DNA from: Acidobacteriota bacterium
GTDB taxonomy: Bacteria; Acidobacteriota; Terriglobia; Bryobacterales; Bryobacteraceae
Assembly: GCA_947470805.1 (NCBI GenBank)
Contig: CANIVU010000031.1
Location: forward strand, 1 to 64,000
Length of the DNA: 64,000 nucleotides
Reading direction: 5' to 3'
Shown: positions 34,253 through 43,104 of the stretch, in pieces
Position numbering within the stretch: the stretch's first letter is position 1
Layout: each line of letters opens with the position of its first letter
Program-made: the position numbers and the translations under genes
The notes under the pieces: model-generated
Told to the model about the DNA's origin: nothing
Database searches by the model: none
What the model saw: only the letters and a program-made list of their open reading frames with translations

Positions 34253-35835
34253 TACAGCTGCCCCTTCTTCTTCTGATCAATCAGGTATTCCGACGCCCGC
34301 ACCGTCAACGCCAGCAGCGTCAACGTCGGATTCTGCACGCCGCCAGACACAAATGCCGACCCGTCAATCACGAACAGGTTCTTCACGTCATGTGTCTGAT
34401 TGAACGCGTTCAAAACAGACTTCTTCGGATCCGCGCCCATCCGGCAGGTACCCAGTTCGTGAATACTCTCGCCCGGCGGCACCATCTCCCAGTGCTTGGC
34501 CAACACCTCGAACCCGGCGCCCTCGCAAGCCGCCGCGCCCGTCTCCATGGCGTCCTTGGCCATGTTGAACTCGTTCTCCGTGTACTTCTGCTCGATATGC
34601 AGACATGGCACGCCCCAGGCGTCCTTCAACGTCGGATGAATGCTGACTTTGTTCTCATATCGCGGCAGCGCCTCGCCCATCGTCGTCATGGTGAACGCTG
34701 CGCCCTGCAACTCGTCCATCGCCTTCATCAGGTCGCTGCCATAGGCCGGCAACAGCTCCGGATTCGGCGTCCCGCCGCTGCCGAAATCGTAGGCGTACCC
34801 GCGGATAAAATTCTTCTTCTCGCCCTTCAAATTGCGGAACCGCGGAATGTAGCCCGCCCCGCCCATCAGCGTCCGGCCGCCCTTGCCGCCGCGAGCCTCC
34901 GGCACAATCGCCACCACCGTGTTCTTCACATAAAACTGATCGAACAGGTAATGCCCCAACACGCCGCTCGAATTCGCCAGCCCATTCGGAAACAGCCGCG
35001 ACCGCGAATTCAACAACAGCCGCGTGCTCTCCAGTGTCGACGCGCCCAGCATCAGCGCCTTCGCCGGCACACTGTACTCCCGCTTGTTCCGCCGGTCCAG
35101 GAAATGGACCGCGTTCACGCGCCCCGTCTTCGGGTCCACGCCGATCTCCCGTACAATCGCGTTCGGAACGATCGTCAAGTTGCCCGTCGCCATCGCCTCC
35201 GGCAACAGCAGGTTCACCGAAGAAGCCAGCGTCCCCGTCGCCCGCCGTGGCTTAGTCGTCGGCACGCCCAGCTTCGCCGCCGAAGCCTTGAACCGCTGAA
35301 TGCTCAGCGAATCGCGCGACTCGTCCAACGTGATCTTCCCATCGGGCATCTGCGCCCAGCCTTCGTTCTTGCCCGCCACGCGGAACAGCGGCTCCACGCG
35401 GTCGTAGAACGGCGATAGCTCTTCCAGCGTCACCGGCCAGTTCTCGCCAAACCCGTCGTGGTCCTTGCCCTTGAACTCGTAGTTGCTCAGCCGCCACGAA
35501 GCCCTGCCCCACCGCAGCGTCTTGCCGCCCACCATGCGGATCCGCACCCAGTAGTAGGGGTCGTTTTCCGGGTAGCTGTACGGGTTCTTCTTCTCGTCGA
35601 TCCACACGTTGGCGTCAAACTCCGACGCCTGCGTGATGTGCGGGAACCGTCCCGGCTCATTGAATCCGCGATACGGCAGCTCGTAGACCGCCTTCATCGT
35701 CCGGTGCCGCGCAATGTCGATCATCGGCCCGGCTTCCAACATCAGGCACTTCACGCCGGCCTTGCACAACGTGTACGCGGCCATCCCGCCGCTCGCGCCC
35801 GACCCAATAATTACGACGTCGTAGTCTTGTTGCAT
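34252..35835 (-). CDS. GMC family FAD-dependent oxidoreductase
   Basis: A 527-aa GMC oxidoreductase. The FAD-binding start is [18 protein letters not shown]. The substrate domain follows, and the C-terminal part has [12 protein letters not shown], with the catalytic His, and [20 protein letters not shown]. The Q-N-P form and the adjacent subunit-3 gene place it with periplasmic gluconate/2-ketogluconate/sugar dehydrogenases rather than fungal oxidases. It has no leader of its own and may be exported by hitchhiking on the twin-arginine leader of the upstream subunit 3. Electrons probably go to the pentaheme cytochrome. Substrate is a sugar or sugar acid, by inference. Confidence 0.9.
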   Translation of the reverse strand: MQQDYDVVIIGSGASGGMAAYTLCKAGVKCLMLEAGPMIDIARHRTMKAVYELPYRGFNEPGRFPHITQASEFDANVWIDEKKNPYSYPENDPYYWVRIRMVGGKTLRWGRASWRLSNYEFKGKDHDGFGENWPVTLEELSPFYDRVEPLFRVAGKNEGWAQMPDGKITLDESRDSLSIQRFKASAAKLGVPTTKPRRATGTLASSVNLLLPEAMATGNLTIVPNAIVREIGVDPKTGRVNAVHFLDRRNKREYSVPAKALMLGASTLESTRLLLNSRSRLFPNGLANSSGVLGHYLFDQFYVKNTVVAIVPEARGGKGGRTLMGGAGYIPRFRNLKGEKKNFIRGYAYDFGSGGTPNPELLPAYGSDLMKAMDELQGAAFTMTTMGEALPRYENKVSIHPTLKDAWGVPCLHIEQKYTENEFNMAKDAMETGAAACEGAGFEVLAKHWEMVPPGESIHELGTCRMGADPKKSVLNAFNQTHDVKNLFVIDGSAFVSGGVQNPTLTLLALTVRASEYLIDQKKKGQL

Positions 35836-35838
35836 CGC

Positions 35839-36429
35839 TTAATCAATCACGTCCCAATACGTATTCACACCCGTCGCGCGGCGCAATCCAGCGCCCGCAT
35901 CGGCATACACTTTGCTGTTCACGGTGGCCCGCATCACGTCGGCCTTGGCCTCGCGCAGGAACCGCGCCATCGGTTCCGCCGGCGCCTTCCAAGTCCACTT
36001 TGCTTTCAACGGCGCCAGCAGTCCTGCCGCCTCGCCATCGCTCAGCGCAGCGAACGCCTTGCCCTTCTGCAGCCGCGCGTCGATGTCCAACTGGTTCAGC
36101 CCCTGCGCATACAGCACCTGCCGCTCCGTGGGCGACTTCGACAACAGGAAATCCAGGAACTGCGGCGCCTCTGCCTGCTTCGCCGAAGGCTTGCCGTTGT
36201 AGGCCGGCCCCAGCAGGTCGCACAGCCGTTCCAGCGTTTGATACTGCTCCGGGGAAAAGAACTTGTGCCGTGGCGTCGCCACCGCGTCCGCTGTGGTCAG
36301 GTCAAACTTCGCGGCGTCGTCCGCCGTCGGTTGATTGGATCCCTGAGGAGTCTGTGCCGCTGCCACCGGCGCCAATGCCGACGCGCCCAGCAGCGACTTG
36401 AAAACGCTTCTCCGCTTCATCGTTTTCAA
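35839..36429 (-). CDS. Gluconate 2-dehydrogenase subunit 3-like protein
   Basis: A 196-aa protein with a twin-arginine-like leader (KRRSVFKSLLGASALAPVAAAQ) and a subunit-3 domain. FFSPEQYQTLERLCDLLGP is at about 57-75, followed by helices (FLDFLLSKSP, FAALSDGEAAGLLAPL) and a terminal YADAGAGLRRATGVNTYWD. In known enzymes this small subunit assists export and assembly of the GMC flavoprotein. It lies 3 nt before the GMC gene. Start at 36429 or at the in-frame ATG at 36420, which gives MKRR. Confidence 0.85.
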   Translation of the reverse strand: MKTMKRRSVFKSLLGASALAPVAAAQTPQGSNQPTADDAAKFDLTTADAVATPRHKFFSPEQYQTLERLCDLLGPAYNGKPSAKQAEAPQFLDFLLSKSPTERQVLYAQGLNQLDIDARLQKGKAFAALSDGEAAGLLAPLKAKWTWKAPAEPMARFLREAKADVMRATVNSKVYADAGAGLRRATGVNTYWDVID

Positions 36430-36459
36430 CCTATCACAAACGGGCGAAATCTCTTAATT

Positions 36460-37593
36460 TCACGGCGTCAGCCGGTAGTTGACGTCGATCATCGTCTGCA
36501 CGTAAACCGGTTTGCCGTTCAACATCGTCGGCTTGTAGCGCCACTGCCGCACCGCCTGCACGCTCTCCGGAACCAGCAGCGGCGGCCCGCTCACCAACTG
36601 CATGTAAGCAATCGCCCCATCCAGCCCCACAATCACTTCAAATAGAACGGTCCCCTCAATCCCGTTCTGCCGCGCCAAGGCCGGATACCGCGGCGGAACC
36701 GACTTGTCGATGTTCTTAGCCATCACATTGCCGCCCACCCGAATGGTCTGCGGCGGCCGCTCCCCGCGCGCCGGCAATGCAGTCGGCAGCGTCGCCAGCC
36801 ACGGGCCCTCGGCGCCCTGCGCCTTTGCCCGAAACAAGAGCGCGCGCCCGAACTGTAAGTAGTCCCAATCCAACTTGCCATCGGCCCACAAGTTGGCCCC
36901 CGCCTGCAGCATCGTCCGCGCCGCCCACTCCAGCATGTCCTTGTCCGTCGTCGTCGCCAGTGCCTTCTTCGCCGCCTCCGCAAACGGACTCACTCGCAGC
37001 GCGGCGTCCGTCCCTGATGCGTCGCTCCCCGTGTAGCTCCGCCCCGCGACGCCCAAAATGGCATTGGCGTACAACCGCCCCAGTCCGGCGTTGTCACAAA
37101 ACTCAATCAAAATCCGCTCCGCCTCCTCGGGCTGGCAAAACTCGGCCGCAGCAACAGCCCGGTCCCTGAGCTTCCGCTCCACCGGGTTCGCCCGCATCTT
37201 TTCCATCCACGCGCCAATCACTTTCCCCGCCCCCTGCGCATCGGCCAATTGGTCCCCGCGGCAGTTGATCCGCTGCACACCCGTCGCCACCTGATGCAAA
37301 CCAAAACCATCGACGGGATCCCCCTCGATCAGCCACAAAACATGTTTCACCCGCGCCGCCTTAACCGCCGTTAGCTCCAGTCCCGCCGGGACTGTCGCAT
37401 AGAACGACAGCAACTGAATGCGCGCCTGTGGATCGTCCGGCTTCTTCGCCAGCCGTTCCTCCAGCTTGGCCGCCTCGGGCGCGGACAGCGCCGCACCCTT
37501 CTTCAGCAGTTCAAAAACCTTGCTGACTTCAATGGGCGCGGCCGCCACCAGCGGCGCCATCGCCAGGACGAGGGAAAGTGCTCTTCCAATCAC
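36460..37593 (-). CDS. Secreted protein with C-terminal TonB domain, GTG start
   Basis: A 377-aa protein with a leader (about 1-18) and a helical middle of unknown fold. The C-terminal TonB_C domain is at about 290-377 (RYPALARQNGIEGTVLFEVIVGLDG, VQAVRQWRYKPTMLNGKPV). It lacks an ExbB/ExbD partner nearby and has no proline-rich spanning segment, so it is probably a periplasmic TonB_C protein rather than an energy transducer. The middle may be helical repeats. The start is a GTG preceded by TAGAAT (37601-37606) at 7 nt, which suggests an internal leaderless promoter. It lies 30 nt upstream of subunit 3. Confidence 0.75.
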   Translation of the reverse strand: MIGRALSLVLAMAPLVAAAPIEVSKVFELLKKGAALSAPEAAKLEERLAKKPDDPQARIQLLSFYATVPAGLELTAVKAARVKHVLWLIEGDPVDGFGLHQVATGVQRINCRGDQLADAQGAGKVIGAWMEKMRANPVERKLRDRAVAAAEFCQPEEAERILIEFCDNAGLGRLYANAILGVAGRSYTGSDASGTDAALRVSPFAEAAKKALATTTDKDMLEWAARTMLQAGANLWADGKLDWDYLQFGRALLFRAKAQGAEGPWLATLPTALPARGERPPQTIRVGGNVMAKNIDKSVPPRYPALARQNGIEGTVLFEVIVGLDGAIAYMQLVSGPPLLVPESVQAVRQWRYKPTMLNGKPVYVQTMIDVNYRLTP

Positions 37594-37612
37594 ACCCGGT
37601 ATTCTACCGGAG

Positions 37613-38290
37613 TTACTTCTGCGGCTTCTCCCGCTTCACATTCTTCGGCAGTGTCAGCTGTACATCGGCGTCCTTCAACAGCGGGTTCACCTTCACGTCC
37701 ATATAGGTCGAAAGCGTGTAATCCCCCGATGGCTGCAAAAACTTCTGCTGAATCGGATTCCCGTCGTTCATCGGAATCCAAATCTCCACCAGCTTCAAAT
37801 GCTCCTTCACGCTCGCCAGCTTCGGCCGTAGTTCCACCCGCGTCGTCTGCTTGCCGTCGATCGTCTCCGTCCCCGCCACCACCATGTCGTAGCTCTTGGT
37901 GATGTCCCGCACCGGCGTCCCGAACCCCAGCAACAGGAACTGGTCCACCAGCCGCCCGTACTGCGTCAGGTCGTACTCCTGCACCGTGTTGATCTTCGGC
38001 AGAAAGATCTCGTACTTCTTCCGCGACAACGCTATCGACCGAGCATCCGGCTTATCGATTTCCATCCGCACCCGCACGTCGCCCGGCTTCACTTTCTTGA
38101 TCATGAACGTGCCGGACTCCGCCGACGAGTCCTTGATCACCGCCGTATAGCTGACCTTCTTCACCCGCGCCGACAACCCCGCAAACTCCGCGGCCGACTT
38201 GTCCATGCGCGCCTGCACCGCGCCCAGCGTTTCCGCCGCCGGGAGCGCGGCCACACCCAACAACGCGAGTACTGCGATCGGTAGTTTCAT
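37613..38290 (-). CDS. LolA-like outer membrane lipoprotein-sorting family protein
   Basis: A 225-aa periplasmic protein with a leader (about 1-18, LALLGVAALPAAE) and the concave beta-sheet pattern of LolA/LolB-like proteins: FAGLSARVKKVSYTAVI, GTFMIKKVKPGDVRVRMEI, KKYEIFLPKINTVQEYDL and LVEIWIPMNDGNPIQQKFL. It probably binds a lipid or lipoprotein acyl chain. Whether it is a true LolA cannot be told; acidobacteria carry several paralogues. It lies 19 nt before the TonB_C gene. Confidence 0.75.
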   Translation of the reverse strand: MKLPIAVLALLGVAALPAAETLGAVQARMDKSAAEFAGLSARVKKVSYTAVIKDSSAESGTFMIKKVKPGDVRVRMEIDKPDARSIALSRKKYEIFLPKINTVQEYDLTQYGRLVDQFLLLGFGTPVRDITKSYDMVVAGTETIDGKQTTRVELRPKLASVKEHLKLVEIWIPMNDGNPIQQKFLQPSGDYTLSTYMDVKVNPLLKDADVQLTLPKNVKREKPQK

Positions 38291-38324
38291 TTCACTCTCT
38301 TGGATGTTTAGTCGCGCGAACCGG

Positions 38325-38681
38325 TTACTTCACAACCCGCGTATAGGCCATGAATCCGGTGGTTTCCTTCTCCGCGTCCAACAGGGGCGTCAGCTTGTAC
38401 AACTGCAGCTTCTTCCCGTCGCGCCGTTCCAGCATATGCGCCACTTGTTGAAACCGCTCGCTCTCCGTCACGCCCACCAACTGCTTCGGCTCCAGATAGA
38501 AAACCTCAACGCCCGGCGTATCCGTCTGCACCAGCACAATGCTCTGCGCCTTCGGCTGGTCTTTGAAGATCTCCCGCGGCGTCAGAAAGATGAACGCCAG
38601 AATGCCAACGACAATCACGTCATACTGCCACGACGCGCGCGGGAAATCCCAAAAAATTACTCGTTTTAAAACAGAGGTCAC
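38325..38681 (-). CDS. Hypothetical membrane-anchored protein
   Basis: A 118-aa protein with one transmembrane segment (about residues 21-37, DVIVVGILAFIFLTPREIF) and a soluble tail of about 75 residues with EVFYLEPKQLVGVTESERFQQ. The region before the helix (VIFWDFPRASWQYD) looks cytoplasmic, so the tail is likely periplasmic. No named family recognised. It lies 34 nt upstream of the LolA-like gene and 12 nt downstream of the FAH gene, within the same run of minus-strand genes. Confidence 0.65.
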   Translation of the reverse strand: MTSVLKRVIFWDFPRASWQYDVIVVGILAFIFLTPREIFKDQPKAQSIVLVQTDTPGVEVFYLEPKQLVGVTESERFQQVAHMLERRDGKKLQLYKLTPLLDAEKETTGFMAYTRVVK

Positions 38682-38693
38682 AATACTCCCAGT

Positions 38694-39530
38694 TTAGCGA
38701 ACCGTCGCCGAAATAGCGCCCACGCCTTCCACGCGCCCGCCCACAACGTCGCCCTTCTTAATCCGAACGCCCTTCGGGCAGCCCGTCGAAATGATGTCAC
38801 CGGGATGCAGCGTCTGATAGTCGCTGTGGAAACGAACCAGCTCCAACGGCCGCGTCTTCATGTTCTTCACGAAGTCCCGCGAAAACACTTCCCCGTTGCT
38901 CTCCGTGATCACTTCCAACTCATCCACATCGGCAATCTCGTCCTTGGTCACAATCACCGGGCCAAAGCTGAAGAACGTGTCGAAGCTCTTCGACCGCGTC
39001 AAATACCGCGGATTCTTCGCCAACACGTCCAACGCCGTCAGGTCCAACGTCACCGTGTAGCCAAAGATCGCATCCAACGCCTCGGCGTGGTCTTTCAGAT
39101 ACTGCACTTTCTTCCCCATCACCACCGCCAGTTCGCCCTCGGCGTCCACGTCGTTGGTAATGTGCGCCGGCGGCAGAATGATCTCGCCCCCGGGCCGCGT
39201 CATGCACGACGCCGGCTTCATGAACGATCCCGGCTCGTCCGGCTGCACGGCCTTGATGTCCACCGCGTGCGAATGATAGTTCAACCCGATGCACCAGATC
39301 TTCGGCGGCACCGGATACGGCAACAGCGGCAGCACGTCGGAGAAGGGAATTGCGGGCATCCCCTCGGCGGCCTTCAGCGGCTCCAGGTCCCCGGATTCAA
39401 TGATCCCAAGCACCGAATCCGGCACCTTCGAACCCGTGTACAAATTAATCGCCGGCACCGGCACCACACCCGCGGCCGTCACCACGCCCGCGTGCACTTC
39501 GTCATGAAAGGAGTATCGAATCAGTTTCAT
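38694..39530 (-). CDS. Fumarylacetoacetate hydrolase family protein
   Basis: A 278-aa FAH-fold enzyme. The N-terminal lid has YSFHDEVHAGVV. The catalytic domain has WCIGLNYHSHAVD, FMKPASCMTRPG, the metal-ligand strand DVDAEGELAVVMGK and the terminal STGCPKGVRIKKGD. Family members hydrolyse acylpyruvates, ureidoglycolate-like or keto-acid substrates with Mg2+; the substrate here is open. The start overlaps the homoserine dehydrogenase stop by 4 nt, which couples their expression. Confidence 0.88.
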   Translation of the reverse strand: MKLIRYSFHDEVHAGVVTAAGVVPVPAINLYTGSKVPDSVLGIIESGDLEPLKAAEGMPAIPFSDVLPLLPYPVPPKIWCIGLNYHSHAVDIKAVQPDEPGSFMKPASCMTRPGGEIILPPAHITNDVDAEGELAVVMGKKVQYLKDHAEALDAIFGYTVTLDLTALDVLAKNPRYLTRSKSFDTFFSFGPVIVTKDEIADVDELEVITESNGEVFSRDFVKNMKTRPLELVRFHSDYQTLHPGDIISTGCPKGVRIKKGDVVGGRVEGVGAISATVR

Positions 39531-40474
39531 AAGGTCCTCGTAATATCCACCAGATCGCTCAGTACGCCGTAGGCGGTTTGCTCCACCCGCGGCTCTATCG
39601 AAATCGTTCCCACCGTGCCCATCAGGTCCGTGTGCAACAGTAGCAAATTGGACGTGCCCTGCACCGTCGCCAGCGGGTCGCTCATCGCCAGTCGTTCGGG
39701 GCTCACCCGCATCCGCACCCGCCCGTCATCGCCGATCGACGCCCGGCTGATCAATACATAAATCTCGCCCGCCGCCCGCGCCGCCCGCACATCTTCGGCC
39801 GTCAACGCCCCAATCCCTTCCCGCTCCACATCCTGCGGCCGTACCCCGGCGTCCATCAACACATTCGCCAGCGCCGCCGCCTTCACCGCCGAGTCCCACC
39901 CGTCCACGTCGTACGCCGGGTCGGCCTCGGTGATCCCCAGCGCCCGCGCCTCCGCCACGCCCTCGTCGAACGTCCGCCCCTCTTCCATCGCCCGCAGAAT
40001 AATCTTCGACGTGCTGTTCAACGCCCCGCTGAACCCCAGCACCTTCACACCCGGCAAACAGTTCCGCACCATGTTGAACACGGGCGACCCATCCATCACC
40101 GTTGATTCATACCGGAACTCCACGCCCCGCGCCGCCGCCTCCGCCCGCAACGCCCCAAACGCGTGCGCCAACGGCCCCTTGTTCGCCGTGACAACATGCA
40201 TCCCCCGCGCAAACGCCTCCCGGATGTGCGTCAACGCCGGCTCGCCCGTCTCCGGCGACAGCGACGAAAGCTCGACTAGCACCTCCGCCTGCGCCCGATC
40301 CAGAAACTCCCCCACGCTCCCCGCCACTGGCCCGAACTCCAACACCGGCCCATACGCCGTCCCCCGCCGCGTATGCGCCCCGGCGATCCGAAACGGGAAC
40401 CGCTTCTGCTGTTCAGCCACCAACGCCGCAAAGGCGCGGGCCACGCTGCCATACCCGATCAGCGCGACCCGCAC
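39527..40474 (-). CDS. hom: Homoserine dehydrogenase
   Basis: Reduces aspartate semialdehyde to homoserine for threonine and methionine, the branch opposite to the dap operon at the left of this window. The 315-aa protein has the Rossmann loop LIGYGSVARAFA, ANKGPLAH and the catalytic region GALNSTSKII, EADPAYDVDGWDSAVKAA with the acidic and lysine residues expected. It lacks a C-terminal ACT domain, so direct threonine feedback is unlikely. At 315 aa it is the short form seen in archaea and some bacteria. It starts 18 nt after the DUF4139 gene. Confidence 0.9.
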   Translation of the reverse strand: MRVALIGYGSVARAFAALVAEQQKRFPFRIAGAHTRRGTAYGPVLEFGPVAGSVGEFLDRAQAEVLVELSSLSPETGEPALTHIREAFARGMHVVTANKGPLAHAFGALRAEAAARGVEFRYESTVMDGSPVFNMVRNCLPGVKVLGFSGALNSTSKIILRAMEEGRTFDEGVAEARALGITEADPAYDVDGWDSAVKAAALANVLMDAGVRPQDVEREGIGALTAEDVRAARAAGEIYVLISRASIGDDGRVRMRVSPERLAMSDPLATVQGTSNLLLLHTDLMGTVGTISIEPRVEQTAYGVLSDLVDITRTL

Positions 40475-40492
40475 TAGGCTCGCTCCAATCGG

Positions 40493-42490
40493 CTAAAACT
40501 CCAACTTCTCCAACATCGCATTGAGTTCCGATTCTAACGCAGACTTCTTCGTCCGCTGTTCCGCCGCCTGGTCGCGCAGCGTCACAATCTGCTGCTCCCG
40601 CGCCGCCAGGTCCCGTGCATACCGCTGCACAACCTCCTGCTGGCCCGAAATCGAGTTCAAGCTGGAGATGTTCTGCCGCAGCCGCTCCTGGTCGGTCGCC
40701 AGCGATTGAATGCGTTGTTCCGCGCCCCGAATCGTCCGGTCGGCCTCGGCCACGGCCCTCTTCTGCGCGGCGATCCGTTCCAACTGCTGCTTTGCCGCGG
40801 CCGATAGCGCCCGGTTCTGCGTCATCGCCAAAATCGCGTCCGGCGTCATCGACGACACGTATTCGAACTCATCGTGCACGTAGTCTTCCTTCACTACGAA
40901 CGTCTCTGTCGACGCCGGCTTCAGCGCCACGCTGAACCGCTGCATGGTTCCGGTCACTTCCACCGGCTTCTGGTTCAGCAGCTTATACTGCGGTCGCAAC
41001 GGATGCTCAATCACCAACGTCTTGGCCCGATTATCGATGTTCTTGATCGTATACGTCGTCGTCTCTTCAATCCCCGTCTTGATGATCAACGAACCCCGCG
41101 TCGCCCGGTACTCCAGGTACCGCTGATTCCCCGAATCAATGCCCGTCGTCACCCGCGTACCCAGGTCGATGCCATAGCTAATCAGTCGCTTATCGCCCGT
41201 CTTCACCGTCTCCACCAACGCCTCGCCCGCATACGCATTGGAGTCGAAAACAGTGATCGGCCCGCCATCCAGCGTCTTGCCGGTCTTATTGGTCAGCTCC
41301 GCCGCCGTCCGCGGATTCGGGCTCGACCGGTCGGAATAGATCAACAGCTTCCGCGCATCAATCGGCTGCTGCAAAAACGGCAACATCGCCGACTGGTTCC
41401 GCCGCACCGTCACCGGCTGGCCAAAGGCGTACTCAAACAGCTCGCCCAGCTCCCGCCCTTCCGTCTGCACCGAAACGTTGCTCACCCGGTCCATCATCGG
41501 CTCCGCCGCCGCGGCCTCGGTCATCATCGCCCGCCCGCGACCCGCGCCCATTTTCGACATCGCCTGCATCGGCGCGGGTGCCGGCGGCGGAGGAGGCGGC
41601 ATAGCCCCACCCACCGCACCGGCATACAACACCGGCGCCGCCGCCTGCTCGTCGGGCAACTCGGCAAACGGTCGCTCAATAAACTTCGGATCGTACAACC
41701 GGCTCTGGAACGAAATCGGCTTCCCCGATACCAGCGACAGCGAAATATTCGTCCAGTCGTCGTTGGTCGTGTTGTCGATAATCGCCCAGCCCTCCAGCAA
41801 TGGCTGCGGCGCATTCTGGAAAATCAGCCGGTACGACGACTTCCAAATCGGCGTCGGGATCAGATACGAAGCCGCCACCTTCCGCCCCTTCGCATCCGTC
41901 GAGTCAATATAAACCGACCGCTGCTCCCGCGTCCGCGCCCCCGCCAGCGCACCCAAATAATCGCGCAACTGCCGCTGCAACACCCCATCGGCCAGCTTCA
42001 ACGACGTCACCGCCGACAAATCCACCGTCTTCAACTCATTGGCGTCCGTCAGCAACACCACCAAATCACGCTGCGGCTGCTGCTCGGTTGCCGCCACCAC
42101 GCGCCCGCTCACAATTGCCCCAGCCGACTTCTGCCCGGCCGATTCCATCTCAATCCGCGCGCCCTTGAACTGGTCCAGGAACTGTGCCAACGGCACCTGC
42201 GCCCCCACCGAAAACGAGTACTCCCCCAACCGCCGGTCCAGCGGCGTCGACGAGTCATACCGCAACCCGCTCACCTTCCCCCCGCCCGTCTCCACCACCG
42301 ACAGCGATTTCAAAACGTCATTCATCTCCGACGCCTTGAAATCCAACCGCGCCGACTCGCCGCTGGCCAGATCGCCGCTCCGCTCAAAATACCCAACCCC
42401 GTGCTTGTATAGCACCACGCGCTTCACCGGCAACTCCGCCGCCATCAATGAGGACGCAGCCATCACCGCCGGTACGATTCTCTGGTTCAT
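40493..42490 (-). CDS. DUF4139 domain secreted protein
   Basis: A 665-aa protein with a leader (about 1-20). The N-terminal half begins VKRVVLYKHGVGYFERSG. The middle has DUF4139 features (YLIPTPIWKSSYRLIF, WAIIDNTTNDDWTNISLSLVSG), interrupted by a flexible insert PPPPPPAPAPMQ. The last 110 residues form a long coiled coil (RTIRGAEQRIQSLATDQERL). The start at 42490 is fixed by a strong AAGGAG 6 nt before it; the upstream in-frame extension is rejected. Related proteins are called mucoidy inhibitor A-like in eukaryotes and bacteria, without a known reaction. Probably periplasmic or outer-membrane-associated. Confidence 0.82.
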   Translation of the reverse strand: MNQRIVPAVMAASSLMAAELPVKRVVLYKHGVGYFERSGDLASGESARLDFKASEMNDVLKSLSVVETGGGKVSGLRYDSSTPLDRRLGEYSFSVGAQVPLAQFLDQFKGARIEMESAGQKSAGAIVSGRVVAATEQQPQRDLVVLLTDANELKTVDLSAVTSLKLADGVLQRQLRDYLGALAGARTREQRSVYIDSTDAKGRKVAASYLIPTPIWKSSYRLIFQNAPQPLLEGWAIIDNTTNDDWTNISLSLVSGKPISFQSRLYDPKFIERPFAELPDEQAAAPVLYAGAVGGAMPPPPPPAPAPMQAMSKMGAGRGRAMMTEAAAAEPMMDRVSNVSVQTEGRELGELFEYAFGQPVTVRRNQSAMLPFLQQPIDARKLLIYSDRSSPNPRTAAELTNKTGKTLDGGPITVFDSNAYAGEALVETVKTGDKRLISYGIDLGTRVTTGIDSGNQRYLEYRATRGSLIIKTGIEETTTYTIKNIDNRAKTLVIEHPLRPQYKLLNQKPVEVTGTMQRFSVALKPASTETFVVKEDYVHDEFEYVSSMTPDAILAMTQNRALSAAAKQQLERIAAQKRAVAEADRTIRGAEQRIQSLATDQERLRQNISSLNSISGQQEVVQRYARDLAAREQQIVTLRDQAAEQRTKKSALESELNAMLEKLEF

Positions 42491-42553
42491 AGGGTCTCCT
42501 TGGAGTGTAGATGCCGCATCGTCTGCGATCCTTTCATCCGAATCCGCCATTTC

Positions 42554-42967
42554 TCACTCTCCCATCACTTTGATAATGACGCGTTTCTTCCGCCGTCCGT
42601 CGAACTCGGCGTAATAGATCTGCTGCCACGTCCCCAAATCCAGCTTCCCCTTCGTCACCGGAACGATCACCTGATGGTGTACCAACAGGCTTTTCAAATG
42701 CGCATCCCCGTTCGTCTCCCCCGTCCGATGATGCCTGTAATTCTTCTTGAACGGCGCCAGATGCTCCAGCCATTCGTCAATATCGGCCAACAACCCGTCC
42801 TCGGCGTCGTTCACCCACACTCCGGCTGTTATATGCATCGCCGAAACCAGAATCATCCCCTCGGCGATCCCGCTCGTCCGCAATGCCGACTCCACCTGCC
42901 CCGTAATATTTATGAACTCCCGCAATTTCCCGGTCGAAAAATGCAGGTATTCCGTGTGGAACTTCAT
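42554..42967 (-). CDS. yjbQ: YjbQ/UPF0047 family protein
   Basis: A 137-aa protein matching the UPF0047/YjbQ family: [61 protein letters not shown] and a terminal [13 protein letters not shown]. The conserved histidines form a metal-like site. E. coli YjbQ has weak thiamine phosphate synthase activity, but the physiological role is uncertain. It is the first gene of the long minus-strand run and is divergent from the beta-barrel gene 137 nt away. Confidence 0.92.
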   Translation of the reverse strand: MKFHTEYLHFSTGKLREFINITGQVESALRTSGIAEGMILVSAMHITAGVWVNDAEDGLLADIDEWLEHLAPFKKNYRHHRTGETNGDAHLKSLLVHHQVIVPVTKGKLDLGTWQQIYYAEFDGRRKKRVIIKVMGE

Positions 42968-43104
42968 CTCGTCCCCCGCCTCTCCAGGCGGCGCGCCCGG
43001 GGTTTACATCTGTTAGTCTGGTAATACGTCCGACCGCGCGTCAACTGCCCCCTTTTCAGGTAAAGTAGTTCCCCGATTGCGCCGATACTACGGATGGAGG
43101 CCGA
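42968..43104. promoter_or_regulatory. Divergent intergenic region yjbQ / beta-barrel gene
   Basis: The 137-nt, less GC-rich gap separates two divergent genes. A plus-strand GATACT lies at 43084-43089, 15 nt before the TTG start of the barrel gene, with GGAGG between them. No operator or RNA structure was recognised. Confidence 0.3.
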
